Below are positions 8,649 to 16,099 of a stretch of 64,000 nucleotides of DNA, piece by piece. This DNA is from Amycolatopsis pretoriensis. GTDB taxonomy: Bacteria; Actinomycetota; Actinomycetes; Mycobacteriales; Pseudonocardiaceae. The notes beneath the pieces were generated by a model. That model made no database searches. It was not told where the DNA came from and was given only the letters and a program-made list of their open reading frames with translations. Each line of letters begins with the position of its first letter. Position 1 is the first letter of the stretch. The stretch is taken from positions 62,001 to 126,000 of the forward strand of contig NZ_FNUJ01000007.1 of assembly GCF_900107925.1 (NCBI RefSeq), in the 5' to 3' direction. A program made the position numbers and the translations under genes.

Positions 8649-9018
8649 CCGCGATCCCGACCGTCCGGTCGGCCGGGCCGCGCAGCTTCGAGAAGAACAT
8701 CGTGACGCGCCCGATGAGGCCGTACTTGCGGCCGATCACCCGGCGGACACGCTCGGTCTCCGCCAGGTCCAGCAGCCGCGCCTGGCCGCCGACGACCGCG
8801 CCGTGCGTCTTCTGCCCGCGCAGGTCGCACGCCTGGACCTCGACGCGCCCGCTGTTGCGGATGCGCTTGACCTTCCCCGCCTTGCGCTCGGACCAGAACA
8901 CGAGCTCGCCCGCGTCGCCCGCCAGCCAGATCGGGGTCGGCACCGCGCGCCCGTCACGGCGGAACGTGGTCAGCAGGACGTAGCGCTCGGCGGCGAGCCG
9001 GTCCGTTTCGGAGGCCAT
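8632..9018 (-). CDS. PPOX-class F420/FMN-dependent oxidoreductase
   Basis: The 128-residue split beta-barrel protein belongs to the pyridoxamine-phosphate-oxidase-like family. LTTFRRDGRAVPTPIW at the N-terminus and GKVKRIRNSGRVEVQACDLRG form the flavin or deazaflavin binding strands. In actinobacteria such proteins (FDOR-B) usually use F420 to reduce tetrapyrroles or quinones, so F420 is the more likely cofactor. ATG 9018 has TACCGT six bases upstream on its strand (9025-9030), again leaderless-like. The gene lies just downstream of the ABC exporter pair on the same strand. Confidence 0.85.
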   Translation of the reverse strand: MASETDRLAAERYVLLTTFRRDGRAVPTPIWLAGDAGELVFWSERKAGKVKRIRNSGRVEVQACDLRGQKTHGAVVGGQARLLDLAETERVRRVIGRKYGLIGRVTMFFSKLRGPADRTVGIAVKLDG

Positions 9019-9031
9019 GGCACCACGGTAG

Positions 9032-9766
9032 TCACGGCGTCCGCCGCCGCAGCGTCGCCGCGCCGAGCACCAGCGCCAGCAGCGCGCAGCACGCCACCAC
9101 CACGAGGTTGCGCAGGATCACCGCGTCCACCGTCGACGACGCCGTGACGCGGGTCAGCGCCTCGACCGCGTACGACAGCGGCATGACGTCCGAAAGCCGG
9201 CGCAGCAGCCACCCCATGTCGCCGCGCGGCACGAACAGCCCGCACAGCAGGATCTGCGGCAGCACGAACACCGGCATGAACTGGATGGCCTGGAACTCGG
9301 TGCGCGCGAACGCGCTGACGAACAGCCCGAGCGCCATGCCCAGCAACGCGTCGAGGACCGCGATCACCAGCAGCATCCCGACCGATCCCGCGAGGTCGAG
9401 CCCGAGCCACCACAGCGAGACGCCGGCCGCGAGCGAAACCTGGACGACGGCGATCGCGCCGAACGCCAGCGCGTACCCGAAGAGCAGGTCGAGCCGGCCG
9501 ATCGGCAGGGTCATCAGGCGTTCGAGGGTGGCCGTCGTCCGCTCCCGCAACGTCGTGATCGACGCGATGAGGAACATGATCAGGAACGGGAACACGCCGA
9601 GCAGCGCGGGCGCGACGCGGCTGAACACCAGCGTCGAGTTGAAGACGTACCGCAGCAGGATCATCAGCAGGGTCGGCACGACGACCAGCATCACGACGGT
9701 CCGCGGGTCGTGCCGCAGCTGGGCGAGGATGCGCCGCGTGGTCGCGAGCGTCAGCGCGGGGTTCAC
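9032..9766 (-). CDS. ABC-2 type transporter permease
   Basis: The 244-residue protein has six hydrophobic segments. Its ABC-2 signature lies in the C-terminal third (VFVLPQILLCGLFVPR, then MGWLLRRLSDVMPLSYAVEAL). It begins MNPALTLATTRRILAQLRHDPRT, the usual cytoplasmic N-terminal helix of drug and lipid exporters. Its start overlaps the stop of the ATPase gene by 4 bp (ATGA), so the two form one exporter. The substrate is unknown; multidrug or lipid export is typical for this type. Confidence 0.9.
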   Translation of the reverse strand: MNPALTLATTRRILAQLRHDPRTVVMLVVVPTLLMILLRYVFNSTLVFSRVAPALLGVFPFLIMFLIASITTLRERTTATLERLMTLPIGRLDLLFGYALAFGAIAVVQVSLAAGVSLWWLGLDLAGSVGMLLVIAVLDALLGMALGLFVSAFARTEFQAIQFMPVFVLPQILLCGLFVPRGDMGWLLRRLSDVMPLSYAVEALTRVTASSTVDAVILRNLVVVACCALLALVLGAATLRRRTP

Positions 9767-10476
9767 GACGCCGCCCTCACGAGGTGCAGGAAGGCCCCTT
9801 CGAGGTCGGCGGCGCCGGTGCGCTCGCGCAACACCGCGGGCGCGTCGTCGGCCAGGAGGGTGCCTTCGCGCATGAGCAGGAGGCGGTCGCAGCGCGCGGC
9901 TTCGTCCATGACGTGGCTGGACACCAGCAGCGTGGCGCCGCCCTCGGCGAGCCGGCGGAAGAGGGCCCAGAGCTCGTCGCGCAGCAGCGGGTCGAGCCCG
10001 ACGGTCGGCTCGTCGAGCACCAGCAGCTCCGGCGTGCCGAGCAGCGCGACGGCGAGGTTCGCCCGGTTGTGCTGCCCGCCCGACAGCGAGCCGACGAGCT
10101 TCCCGGCGTGGTCGGCCAGGCCGACTTCGGCGATCACTCTGTCCACATCGGACGCCGGGGCGCGCAGCACCGCGGCGAAGTACCTGAGCGCCTCGCGCAC
10201 GGTCAGGTCGGCGTAGATCGCCGGGTTCTGCGTCGCGTAGCCGATCCGCCGCCGCAGCGGCGGGCTGCCGGCGGGCAGGCCGAGCACGGTGACCGTGCCG
10301 CCCTCGACGATCTGGACGCCGACGATCGCCCGCATCAGCGTCGTCTTGCCGCAGCCGCTCGGGCCGAGCAGCCCGGTGACGGCGCCGCGCGGCACCTCGA
10401 AGCTCACGTCGCGCACCACCGGCCGGCCACCGCGCCGGACGCGGAGCCCGGTGACCTCGAGCGCCGAATTAGTCAT
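9763..10476 (-). CDS. ABC transporter ATP-binding protein
   Basis: This 237-residue ATPase drives the ABC-2 permease encoded just downstream. Walker A is GPSGCGKTT (about 38-46), the signature is SLSGGQHNR, Walker B is LLVLDEPTVG, and the switch histidine is in VSSHVMDEA. The arrangement fits daunorubicin-resistance-type exporters. ATG 10476 lies seven bases after CAGAAT on its strand (10484-10489), so translation may be leaderless. The nearest upstream gene is divergent. Confidence 0.93.
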   Translation of the reverse strand: MTNSALEVTGLRVRRGGRPVVRDVSFEVPRGAVTGLLGPSGCGKTTLMRAIVGVQIVEGGTVTVLGLPAGSPPLRRRIGYATQNPAIYADLTVREALRYFAAVLRAPASDVDRVIAEVGLADHAGKLVGSLSGGQHNRANLAVALLGTPELLVLDEPTVGLDPLLRDELWALFRRLAEGGATLLVSSHVMDEAARCDRLLLMREGTLLADDAPAVLRERTGAADLEGAFLHLVRAAS

Positions 10477-10623
10477 GCGTTTAATTCTGCGCGCGATGAG
10501 TTTCCGGAGTCAAGGGGCGAAGCGGCGCAACGCGATGGGGCATGACGGCAGAAGCGCGCCAAGCCCCCGACTTGCGACGATTTATCGGTCGGGCCGCGCG
10601 CCCGCGTACTGGAGGGAACGTCG

Positions 10624-11562
10624 ATGACCGTCAAGCACGAAGTCCCCGTTCATCCCCAAGCAGGTTTCTTCGGCGAAGGGCCGTACCCCGCCCGACGCGC
10701 CGCGATCGCCGTGATCGCGGTCCTGGCCGGGTTCGCCCTCACCGCGATCTGGTCGGCCCCCTTCGTGGACTCCGTGATCGGCGACAGCGTCGCCAACGGG
10801 CTCCTCGGCTACGACGCGAAAGCGACGCCGATCAGCAGCGCCCTCGCCGGGACGCTGTTCGCGTTCGTCTCCGGGCTCGCCGGCTCGTTCACCGCGTGCA
10901 ACATCGCCGCGTTCGGGGCGGTCGCGCCGCTGGTCGGCGGACAGGCGGGCGAAAAGCGCAGCCCGTTCAAGCCGCTCGGCTGGATCGCCGCGGGCATGCT
11001 CACGGTCTCGATCGTGTACGGCGTGATCGTCGCGCTCGTCGGCACGGGCATGCCGCAGTTCTCCACCGCGCAGACGAGCGGGCTGAGCCCGCGCAGCATC
11101 CAGTCCATGGTCGCCTTCGGGGTCGTCGGCCTGGTCTTCCTGCTGATGGGCCTGGTCGCGCTCGGCATCGTCGGCAACCCGTTCGCCGCGTTCACCCGGC
11201 GGCACCCGGCGGCGCCGCACGTCCTGATGGGCGCCCTCATCGGCGGCTTCCTGATCGGACGGCCGTACCCGCTGTTCCGGATCATGTTCCGCAGCGCCGC
11301 CGAGGAGCACAACGTCTTCTACGGCGCCGCCGCGTTCGCCCTGCAGTCGCTCGGCAACATCGTGATCATGGCGGTGCTGTTCCTGATCCTGACCTACGCC
11401 ACGCGGGGGCGCCTGCAGCGCTGGTTCGCCGCGAAGCCGGCCCGGATCGCCGCGGTGACCGGGGCCGCGCTGCTCGTCGGCGGCACGTTCACGCTGCTGT
11501 ACTGGGACGTCCGCGTGCTCGGCCGGCTGGGGATCATCTGGTTCCCGATGATCAGCTGGTAG
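10624..11562 (+). CDS. Polytopic membrane protein, possibly CcdA/DsbD-like
   Basis: The 312-residue protein has about seven hydrophobic segments and starts at ATG 10624 after GGAGGGAACGTCG. The segment GLAGSFTACNIAAFGAVAPL resembles the transmembrane core of CcdA/DsbD cytochrome c biogenesis proteins, where a membrane cysteine carries electrons. Only that one core cysteine is seen, and the partner cysteine expected in a redox transporter is not obvious. The family call is tentative and a small-molecule permease is the alternative. Its 3' end overlaps the converging gene by 11 bp. Confidence 0.5.
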   Translation: MTVKHEVPVHPQAGFFGEGPYPARRAAIAVIAVLAGFALTAIWSAPFVDSVIGDSVANGLLGYDAKATPISSALAGTLFAFVSGLAGSFTACNIAAFGAVAPLVGGQAGEKRSPFKPLGWIAAGMLTVSIVYGVIVALVGTGMPQFSTAQTSGLSPRSIQSMVAFGVVGLVFLLMGLVALGIVGNPFAAFTRRHPAAPHVLMGALIGGFLIGRPYPLFRIMFRSAAEEHNVFYGAAAFALQSLGNIVIMAVLFLILTYATRGRLQRWFAAKPARIAAVTGAALLVGGTFTLLYWDVRVLGRLGIIWFPMISW

Positions 11563-12514
11563 CCCGGCCGAGCCACCGGTAGTCGGGTGTGGGGTCGAGC
11601 TGGACGCCGTTCGCGACGGCGACCAGCTCGCTCTCCGGCCGCGCGCCCGACACCGTCAGCCAGCGCCCGGACGGCATCCGCACGGCGACCGTGCCCGCCA
11701 CGAAGAACCCCGGGCCGCCGCGGACGGTGACGGGTGCGGCGCCGTTGACACCGGGAGAGCCCGCGCTCGCCGTGACGCGGACGGCGGGTTCGGCCGGCCG
11801 CGCCGGATCGGCGGCGGTCAGCTCGGTGCTCGCGTCGCCCGGTCCGGTGCCCTTGACCGCCGCCGAACGCTCGGTCAGCCCCGCCGGGAGCGGGCCGAAC
11901 CGCAGTTCACCGCGGACGCCGACCGGCGTGGCGGTGACCCCCTGGGCGATCCCCAGGGCCACCACGCGGGCGTCCGGGACCCCGGCGACCCGCGCGGTCA
12001 GGACGTGGTCGTCGTCGGCGAGCCAGGTGATCAGCGCGGCCGTCCCGGTGTCGCCGGTGACCATGGCGACGCGGCCGCCCACCAGGACCTGGTCGCGGAT
12101 CGACGCGATCCGCAGCTCGGTCTGCGACCACTCGGGGTCGGCGGTCGAGTAGACCGACAGCGTGACCTCCGCGGGGCCGGCGAACCACCGCCGGACCTGC
12201 GGCGTGCTCCCGGGCCCGCCCTCGCGGAACTGCTCGGTGAAGCCGGCCGGCAGCCAACCGGGGCTGTAGCCGAGCACCGGGCGGCTCGCGGCCGGCTCCA
12301 GGTCCGGGGTGGTGAGCGCCCGCGTGCCCACGAAGACCCCGGCGACCAGCACGACCACCGCCGCGGCGACCAGGGCCAGCCGCGTCGCCGGCCGCCGCGG
12401 CCGCCCGGCGCGGGCCAGCGCGTCCCGCACCGCCCGGCCGTCCGGGGCGTGGGTGGCGAGGCGGTCGAGGCTCTCCCGGATCAGCGTCTCGGTGTCCTGC
12501 TCGCGGTGGGTCAT
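11552..12514 (-). CDS. Membrane protein partner of SigE-family sigma factor (putative anti-sigma)
   Basis: The 320-residue protein has a short cytoplasmic N-terminus (MTHREQDTETLIRESLDRLA), one transmembrane segment at about 45-64 (LALVAAAVVVLVAGVFVG), and an extracytoplasmic beta-rich domain of about 250 residues. ATG 12514 overlaps the sigma-factor stop as ATGA, so the pair is co-translated. The N-terminus has no zinc-binding anti-sigma motif (HxxxCxxC), so if it is an anti-sigma factor it works without that fold. The function is inferred from gene order and topology. Confidence 0.7.
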   Translation of the reverse strand: MTHREQDTETLIRESLDRLATHAPDGRAVRDALARAGRPRRPATRLALVAAAVVVLVAGVFVGTRALTTPDLEPAASRPVLGYSPGWLPAGFTEQFREGGPGSTPQVRRWFAGPAEVTLSVYSTADPEWSQTELRIASIRDQVLVGGRVAMVTGDTGTAALITWLADDDHVLTARVAGVPDARVVALGIAQGVTATPVGVRGELRFGPLPAGLTERSAAVKGTGPGDASTELTAADPARPAEPAVRVTASAGSPGVNGAAPVTVRGGPGFFVAGTVAVRMPSGRWLTVSGARPESELVAVANGVQLDPTPDYRWLGRATS

Positions 12515-13008
12515 TCTCCAGCTCCGGTGGTGAGTGCCGCGGGGTGCGGCGCCTGGCGCAGGGTGGTGAGCGCGCGCGAGATCTGGCTGCGCACGGTGGA
12601 GGTCCCGCAGCGCAGGACGGCGGCGATCTCGGCGTCGGAGTAGTTCTCGTAGTAGCGCAGCACGATCGCGGCGCGCTGCTTGCGCGGCAACGTGGCGAGC
12701 AGGCCGAGCATCGCGTCCCGCTCGTCGTAGGCGGCCGCGGGGTCGGCTTCGGGCGGGCTCAGCGCGTCGAGGACGTCGTGGCTGCTGGGCACCATCCGCC
12801 GCACGGCCCGCCGGCGCCACGAGAGGTACTCGTTGGTGACCATCCGGCGCACGTAGGTGGGCGGCGAGGCGATGCCGTCCCACCGCTGCTGGGCGCGCAG
12901 GAGAACGTCCTGGACGATGTCCTGCGCGAGGTGCGGGTCGTTCGTCAGGACGGTCGCGTAGCGCAGCAGCCCGTCCAGCCGCTCCGCCACGAACTCTTCG
13001 AAACCCAC
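12511..13008 (-). CDS. ECF sigma factor, SigE family
   Basis: This 165-residue protein has sigma region 2 (FEEFVAERLDGLLRYATVLTN ... AQDIVQDVLLRA) and region 4 with its helix-turn-helix (YYENYSDAEIAAVLRCGTSTVRSQISRAL). The LPRKQRAAIVLRYYENYSDAEIA block is typical of the actinobacterial SigE family. It begins with GTG 13008 and ends in a 4-bp overlap with its putative membrane partner. The targets are unknown. The secreted beta-helix gene follows upstream on the same strand but seems to have its own promoter. Confidence 0.9.
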   Translation of the reverse strand: MGFEEFVAERLDGLLRYATVLTNDPHLAQDIVQDVLLRAQQRWDGIASPPTYVRRMVTNEYLSWRRRAVRRMVPSSHDVLDALSPPEADPAAAYDERDAMLGLLATLPRKQRAAIVLRYYENYSDAEIAAVLRCGTSTVRSQISRALTTLRQAPHPAALTTGAGE

Positions 13009-13069
13009 CCTTTAGGGACGCATGAGGCGACCGGACTGCTGCACGCGGCCGGAGTGGCCGCGGTCACAC

Positions 13070-14569
13070 TCAGCAGTTCGGCGTCACGCCGTCGAAGGAG
13101 GCGCAGTCGTCCTGGTTCCAGGGCTCGTTCTGCCACTGGTCCGGCGTCAAGCTGCGTGAAGTGTCACCCGCCACGAACGTCCACGGGCCGAAGTAATCGT
13201 TGCTGTACCAGTAGTTGTCCTGGTCGTGGGTGATCGCGTCCTGGACGGACGTCCCCCGGTACGGGGACCACGCCGGGTACGTTCCGTAGTTGCTCAGCAC
13301 CGCCATCCGGCCGCACATCCCGTTGCAGCCCGGCCGGGCGGGGTCGAAGCGGAACGTGTTCGAGTGGATCTCCACCCGCTGGGTCTTCCACCGGCAGTCG
13401 CCGAACAGCGGGTCGTCGTCGATGGCCGGGGCCGAACACAGGTTCCGGTCCGTGACCAGCTTCGTGCAGCTCGCCGTCGACGTGTTGGCCGGGCTGTTGC
13501 AGAAGCGGTCGGCGTTCTCCCACAGCGTGATCGCCGACCAGTTGTCCTCGAACGTGTTGCCGTAGACGTCCAGGACGTCGGTGCGGGCCGGGACGCGCGG
13601 CTCGCCGCCGGACTCCGAGATGTACACCGCCGCCGACGGGAAGTTGTCGCCGCGGGACGCGCGCCGGCTGCCGGCCACCACGTTGTTGCGGCGGATCGCG
13701 TTGTGGCGGATGACCGCGTTGTAGCTGATCTCGTAGAAGATCGCTTCGGCGTCATTGTCCTCGATGACGTTGTCCTCGATCAGGAAATCGTTGTCGTTCG
13801 TGTCGGCCCAGAGGCCCGCGCCGTGGTTGTGGTGGATCCAGTTGCCGCGCACGTCGGCGCCGTCGACGGCCCAGAATTTGATTCCGCCGCTGCACCCGCA
13901 CCCGGGGTTGCGCGTTTCCCAGTCGTCGACGTTGTTGCCGGTGATTTCGTTGCCTTCGACGAGCAGCCCGGTGATCGCGTTGTCGGGGCGGTAGGCGTTC
14001 ATGCCGTACTGCCCGTTGTCGCGCAGGCAGTTGCCGCGCACGACCTGGCGGGCGCCGGCCATCAACGCGGCACCGCGGTTGTTCTGGATCGTGTTGTTTT
14101 CGATCACCCAGTGCGCCCCGGAGTCGTGGTTGACCACGCCCTGGTCCTGCGGGGCGACGAAGTTCTGGATGGTGAGGCCGCGGATGACGACGTCCTTGGC
14201 CTGCTGCGTGAAAGCGGCGCGGTTGACCGAACGGCCGTCCAGCACGGCGCCGGGCGCGCCGAGGTAGACGTCGCCGTCCTTCGGGATGACCTGGCCGAAC
14301 TGGTCCGGGGCCAGCAGGTGCGTGCCCGGCGGCAGCCAGAAGGTGGTCCCCGGTGGCGCGGACAGCGTTTTCGCGTACAGGTCGCCCTCGACGGCGGGGT
14401 CGACGACCACGGCGCCCGCCGGGGCCTGGGGATTCAGGGCGGGCTGGTGGTCGCAAACGGCCCCCGTGGACGCGGCAGCGGCGACGGCGGCGGGCGCGGC
14501 GGCCGGGAAAACGGGGGAGGCGAATGCGGCGACTAGCACGACGGCGAGCGCGGAATGGAGGCGCGACAT
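13070..14569 (-). CDS. Secreted right-handed parallel beta-helix protein
   Basis: The 499-residue protein has an N-terminal Sec signal (MSRLHSALAVVLVAAFASPV plus an Ala-rich stretch) and a long array of beta-helix rungs rich in N-N-x-I motifs, such as VIENNTIQNNRG, LLVEGNEITGNN and LIEDNVIEDNDAEAIFY. These folds occur in polysaccharide lyases, epimerases and phage tailspikes. No catalytic set was identified, so a polysaccharide-active role is only inferred. Ten or more cysteines lie in the C-terminal half. ATG 14569 has TAGGTT at 14577-14582 on its strand, seven bases upstream. Confidence 0.85.
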   Translation of the reverse strand: MSRLHSALAVVLVAAFASPVFPAAAPAAVAAAASTGAVCDHQPALNPQAPAGAVVVDPAVEGDLYAKTLSAPPGTTFWLPPGTHLLAPDQFGQVIPKDGDVYLGAPGAVLDGRSVNRAAFTQQAKDVVIRGLTIQNFVAPQDQGVVNHDSGAHWVIENNTIQNNRGAALMAGARQVVRGNCLRDNGQYGMNAYRPDNAITGLLVEGNEITGNNVDDWETRNPGCGCSGGIKFWAVDGADVRGNWIHHNHGAGLWADTNDNDFLIEDNVIEDNDAEAIFYEISYNAVIRHNAIRRNNVVAGSRRASRGDNFPSAAVYISESGGEPRVPARTDVLDVYGNTFEDNWSAITLWENADRFCNSPANTSTASCTKLVTDRNLCSAPAIDDDPLFGDCRWKTQRVEIHSNTFRFDPARPGCNGMCGRMAVLSNYGTYPAWSPYRGTSVQDAITHDQDNYWYSNDYFGPWTFVAGDTSRSLTPDQWQNEPWNQDDCASFDGVTPNC

Positions 14570-14576
14570 GCCGTGG

Positions 14577-14582
14577 AACCTA
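14577..14582 (-). promoter_or_regulatory. Probable -10 box of the beta-helix gene (leaderless)
   Basis: On the complementary strand TAGGTT lies exactly seven bases before the ATG at 14569. This is the same spacing seen for many genes here and would start the RNA at or next to the start codon. Confidence 0.45.
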
Positions 14583-14640
14583 CGCGAGATCGATGCCGGG
14601 AATACCGCCATCAGTGGACGATCGAGGCTGTTTTTGAAAG

Positions 14641-14675
14641 CGCCGGTCACGGTTAAAGAATCACCGTGACCGGCG
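14641..14675 (-). terminator. Perfect 13-bp hairpin after the phytase gene
   Basis: Arms at 14641-14653 and 14663-14675 are exact inverted repeats with a nine-base loop. The hairpin lies 43 bases beyond the stop of the phytase gene and 72 bases before the start of the beta-helix gene. No T-run follows on the complementary strand, as is usual for actinobacterial terminators. An operator role is the alternative. Confidence 0.6.
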
Positions 14676-14717
14676 GAAAGGAGGAATTCGGACAATGGCG
14701 TGTCGGTATAATTCCCC

Positions 14718-15890
14718 CTAGCGGGGGAGGACGTCGTCGAGCCGGACGAACGCGAATCCCGTGGTCGCGAGGTCACCGGCGGCCGGGCGGCGCTCGCCGT
14801 CGTGCACCACCAGCAGGCCGTGCGGGAAGCGGCGGCCGAGGTAGGCGGTGCTGATCGCCGAGCCGTCGGAGTGCTCCACCGAGTCCGTGCCGCGACCCGC
14901 GACGATCCGCAGGTCACGCGTGCGCGGGCCGTAGACCACGAACCGCGAGTCGCCTTGGCTGGAGGCGAACAGCGTCCCGTGCGCGACGGCCAGGCCCTCG
15001 GCGTCGGCCGTCAGCCACTTGCCGCCGAAGCCGGGGTCGGCGCCGTCGGGCACGCACTCCTCGGTGGCCGCGTCCCACCGCTGCGGGACGCCGTAGGAGC
15101 GCACGCGGTCGACCAGCTCGGGTCGCCCGAAGCCGCGGGCGGTGAGCGGGATCCGCCAGATCCCGACGTCCTCCTGCGCGGTGTAGAGCACCCGGCCGTC
15201 GAGGACCGACCCTTCCAGCTGCGGCCCTTCGCCCGGCTCCTCGCAGGGCGACCACGTCGTGCCGTCGGGCAGCCGGAAGGAAGACGGCAGGTCGACGGTG
15301 GCCAGCTCCTCGGTGCCGACGGTGCCGACGGTGCCGCCGGGCCGGTCGACGAGCTTCAGCAGCGCCACCCGCGTCTCGTGCCGCCGGGTCACCGCCGCCC
15401 AGCGGATCCCGGTGACCGGGTCGCGCCCCGCGGCCAGGCCGTAGGCGGTGCGCTGTTCGTCCACATCGGACTCCGGGAACACCCGCGCGGCGGCGGGATC
15501 GGTGACGTCGCGCAGGACGTGGGCCCCGGCCGCGGCCCCGCGCGGGTCGATCCGGTAGACCCGGACGTGGTCGCGGCCCCGGTCGCTGACGACGGCGAGG
15601 TCATCGACGACGTCGACGTTGTTGAACCGCCCGCCCGCCCCGGCCGGGACGAGCTGCAGGGTCCGCGCCTCCAGGTCGAACGCCGCGAGGCCGCCTTCCT
15701 TGAGCGTCCCGAGCACGACGCTGCGGGCGGGGTCGTGGGGGTGGACCCAGATGGCGGGGTCGTCGGCGTCGGCGGGCTCGGCGAAGGCCTGGGTCTGGAG
15801 CACCGGGGAGGGATCGTGCCGGGCGGCGGAGGCGGGGACGGCGGTCAGCAGCGAGAGGGCGGCCACGGCCACCGGGAGGAGTCTGCGCAC
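14718..15890 (-). CDS. Secreted beta-propeller phytase (3-phytase family)
   Basis: The enzyme of about 390 residues releases phosphate from inositol hexakisphosphate and needs Ca2+. The mature N-terminus carries the phytase signature DADDPAIWVHPHDPARSVVLGT followed by KEGGLAAFDLE, and later propeller blades include FNNVDVVDDLAVVSDRGRD and YTAQEDVGIWRIPL. A signal peptide (RRLLPVAVAALSLLTAVPAS, then AA) precedes it. GTG 15890 was chosen because TACTTT lies seven bases upstream on its strand (15898-15903). PHO-box-like repeats sit just beyond, fitting induction by phosphate starvation. The hairpin at 14641-14675 probably ends the transcript. Confidence 0.88.
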   Translation of the reverse strand: MRRLLPVAVAALSLLTAVPASAARHDPSPVLQTQAFAEPADADDPAIWVHPHDPARSVVLGTLKEGGLAAFDLEARTLQLVPAGAGGRFNNVDVVDDLAVVSDRGRDHVRVYRIDPRGAAAGAHVLRDVTDPAAARVFPESDVDEQRTAYGLAAGRDPVTGIRWAAVTRRHETRVALLKLVDRPGGTVGTVGTEELATVDLPSSFRLPDGTTWSPCEEPGEGPQLEGSVLDGRVLYTAQEDVGIWRIPLTARGFGRPELVDRVRSYGVPQRWDAATEECVPDGADPGFGGKWLTADAEGLAVAHGTLFASSQGDSRFVVYGPRTRDLRIVAGRGTDSVEHSDGSAISTAYLGRRFPHGLLVVHDGERRPAAGDLATTGFAFVRLDDVLPR

Positions 15891-15897
15891 GCGCGGC

Positions 15898-15951
15898 AAA
15901 GTAGACGAATCGGATGACCGGGACGTGAACGAGCCCGGAACGTGAACGAGC
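15898..15951 (-). promoter_or_regulatory. Phytase promoter with two PHO-box-like GTTCACG repeats
   Basis: On the complementary strand GTTCACGTTCC and GTTCACGTCCC lie within 15919-15951, the conserved 12-base core repeating at 15923-15934 and 15940-15951. They resemble the 11-base direct-repeat units bound by PhoP in Streptomyces, but the repeats are 17 bases apart, not 11. Below them TACTTT (15898-15903) is a good -10 box seven bases from the GTG. The repeats cover the expected -35 region. PhoP control is inferred. Confidence 0.5.
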
Positions 15952-16099
15952 GGTGTGGCGCAGCCCCCGGTCTCCAGTCCACGGCGGGATCTACAGCTGA
16001 CGTGGTTAACCCCGCGTCCTTGCGCGCCCACTGCCGACTAGGATTGCTTACTTGCAGTGAACGTTGAGCTAGAGGCGGCCGAGTGCTGCCAATTGTCAA
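15952..16099. other. Junction between normal GC and AT-richer island
   Basis: No gene is seen. From about 16020 the composition shifts toward AT (for example around TCAACTATACTAG near 16100) and stays so to about 17980. No flanking direct repeat, tRNA fragment or integrase was found that would mark an insertion mechanism. Confidence 0.4.

Noticed and set aside
15952-16099. tRNA fragment or attachment site at the island edge
   Set aside because: No cloverleaf, T-loop sequence or matching repeat at the other edge was found.
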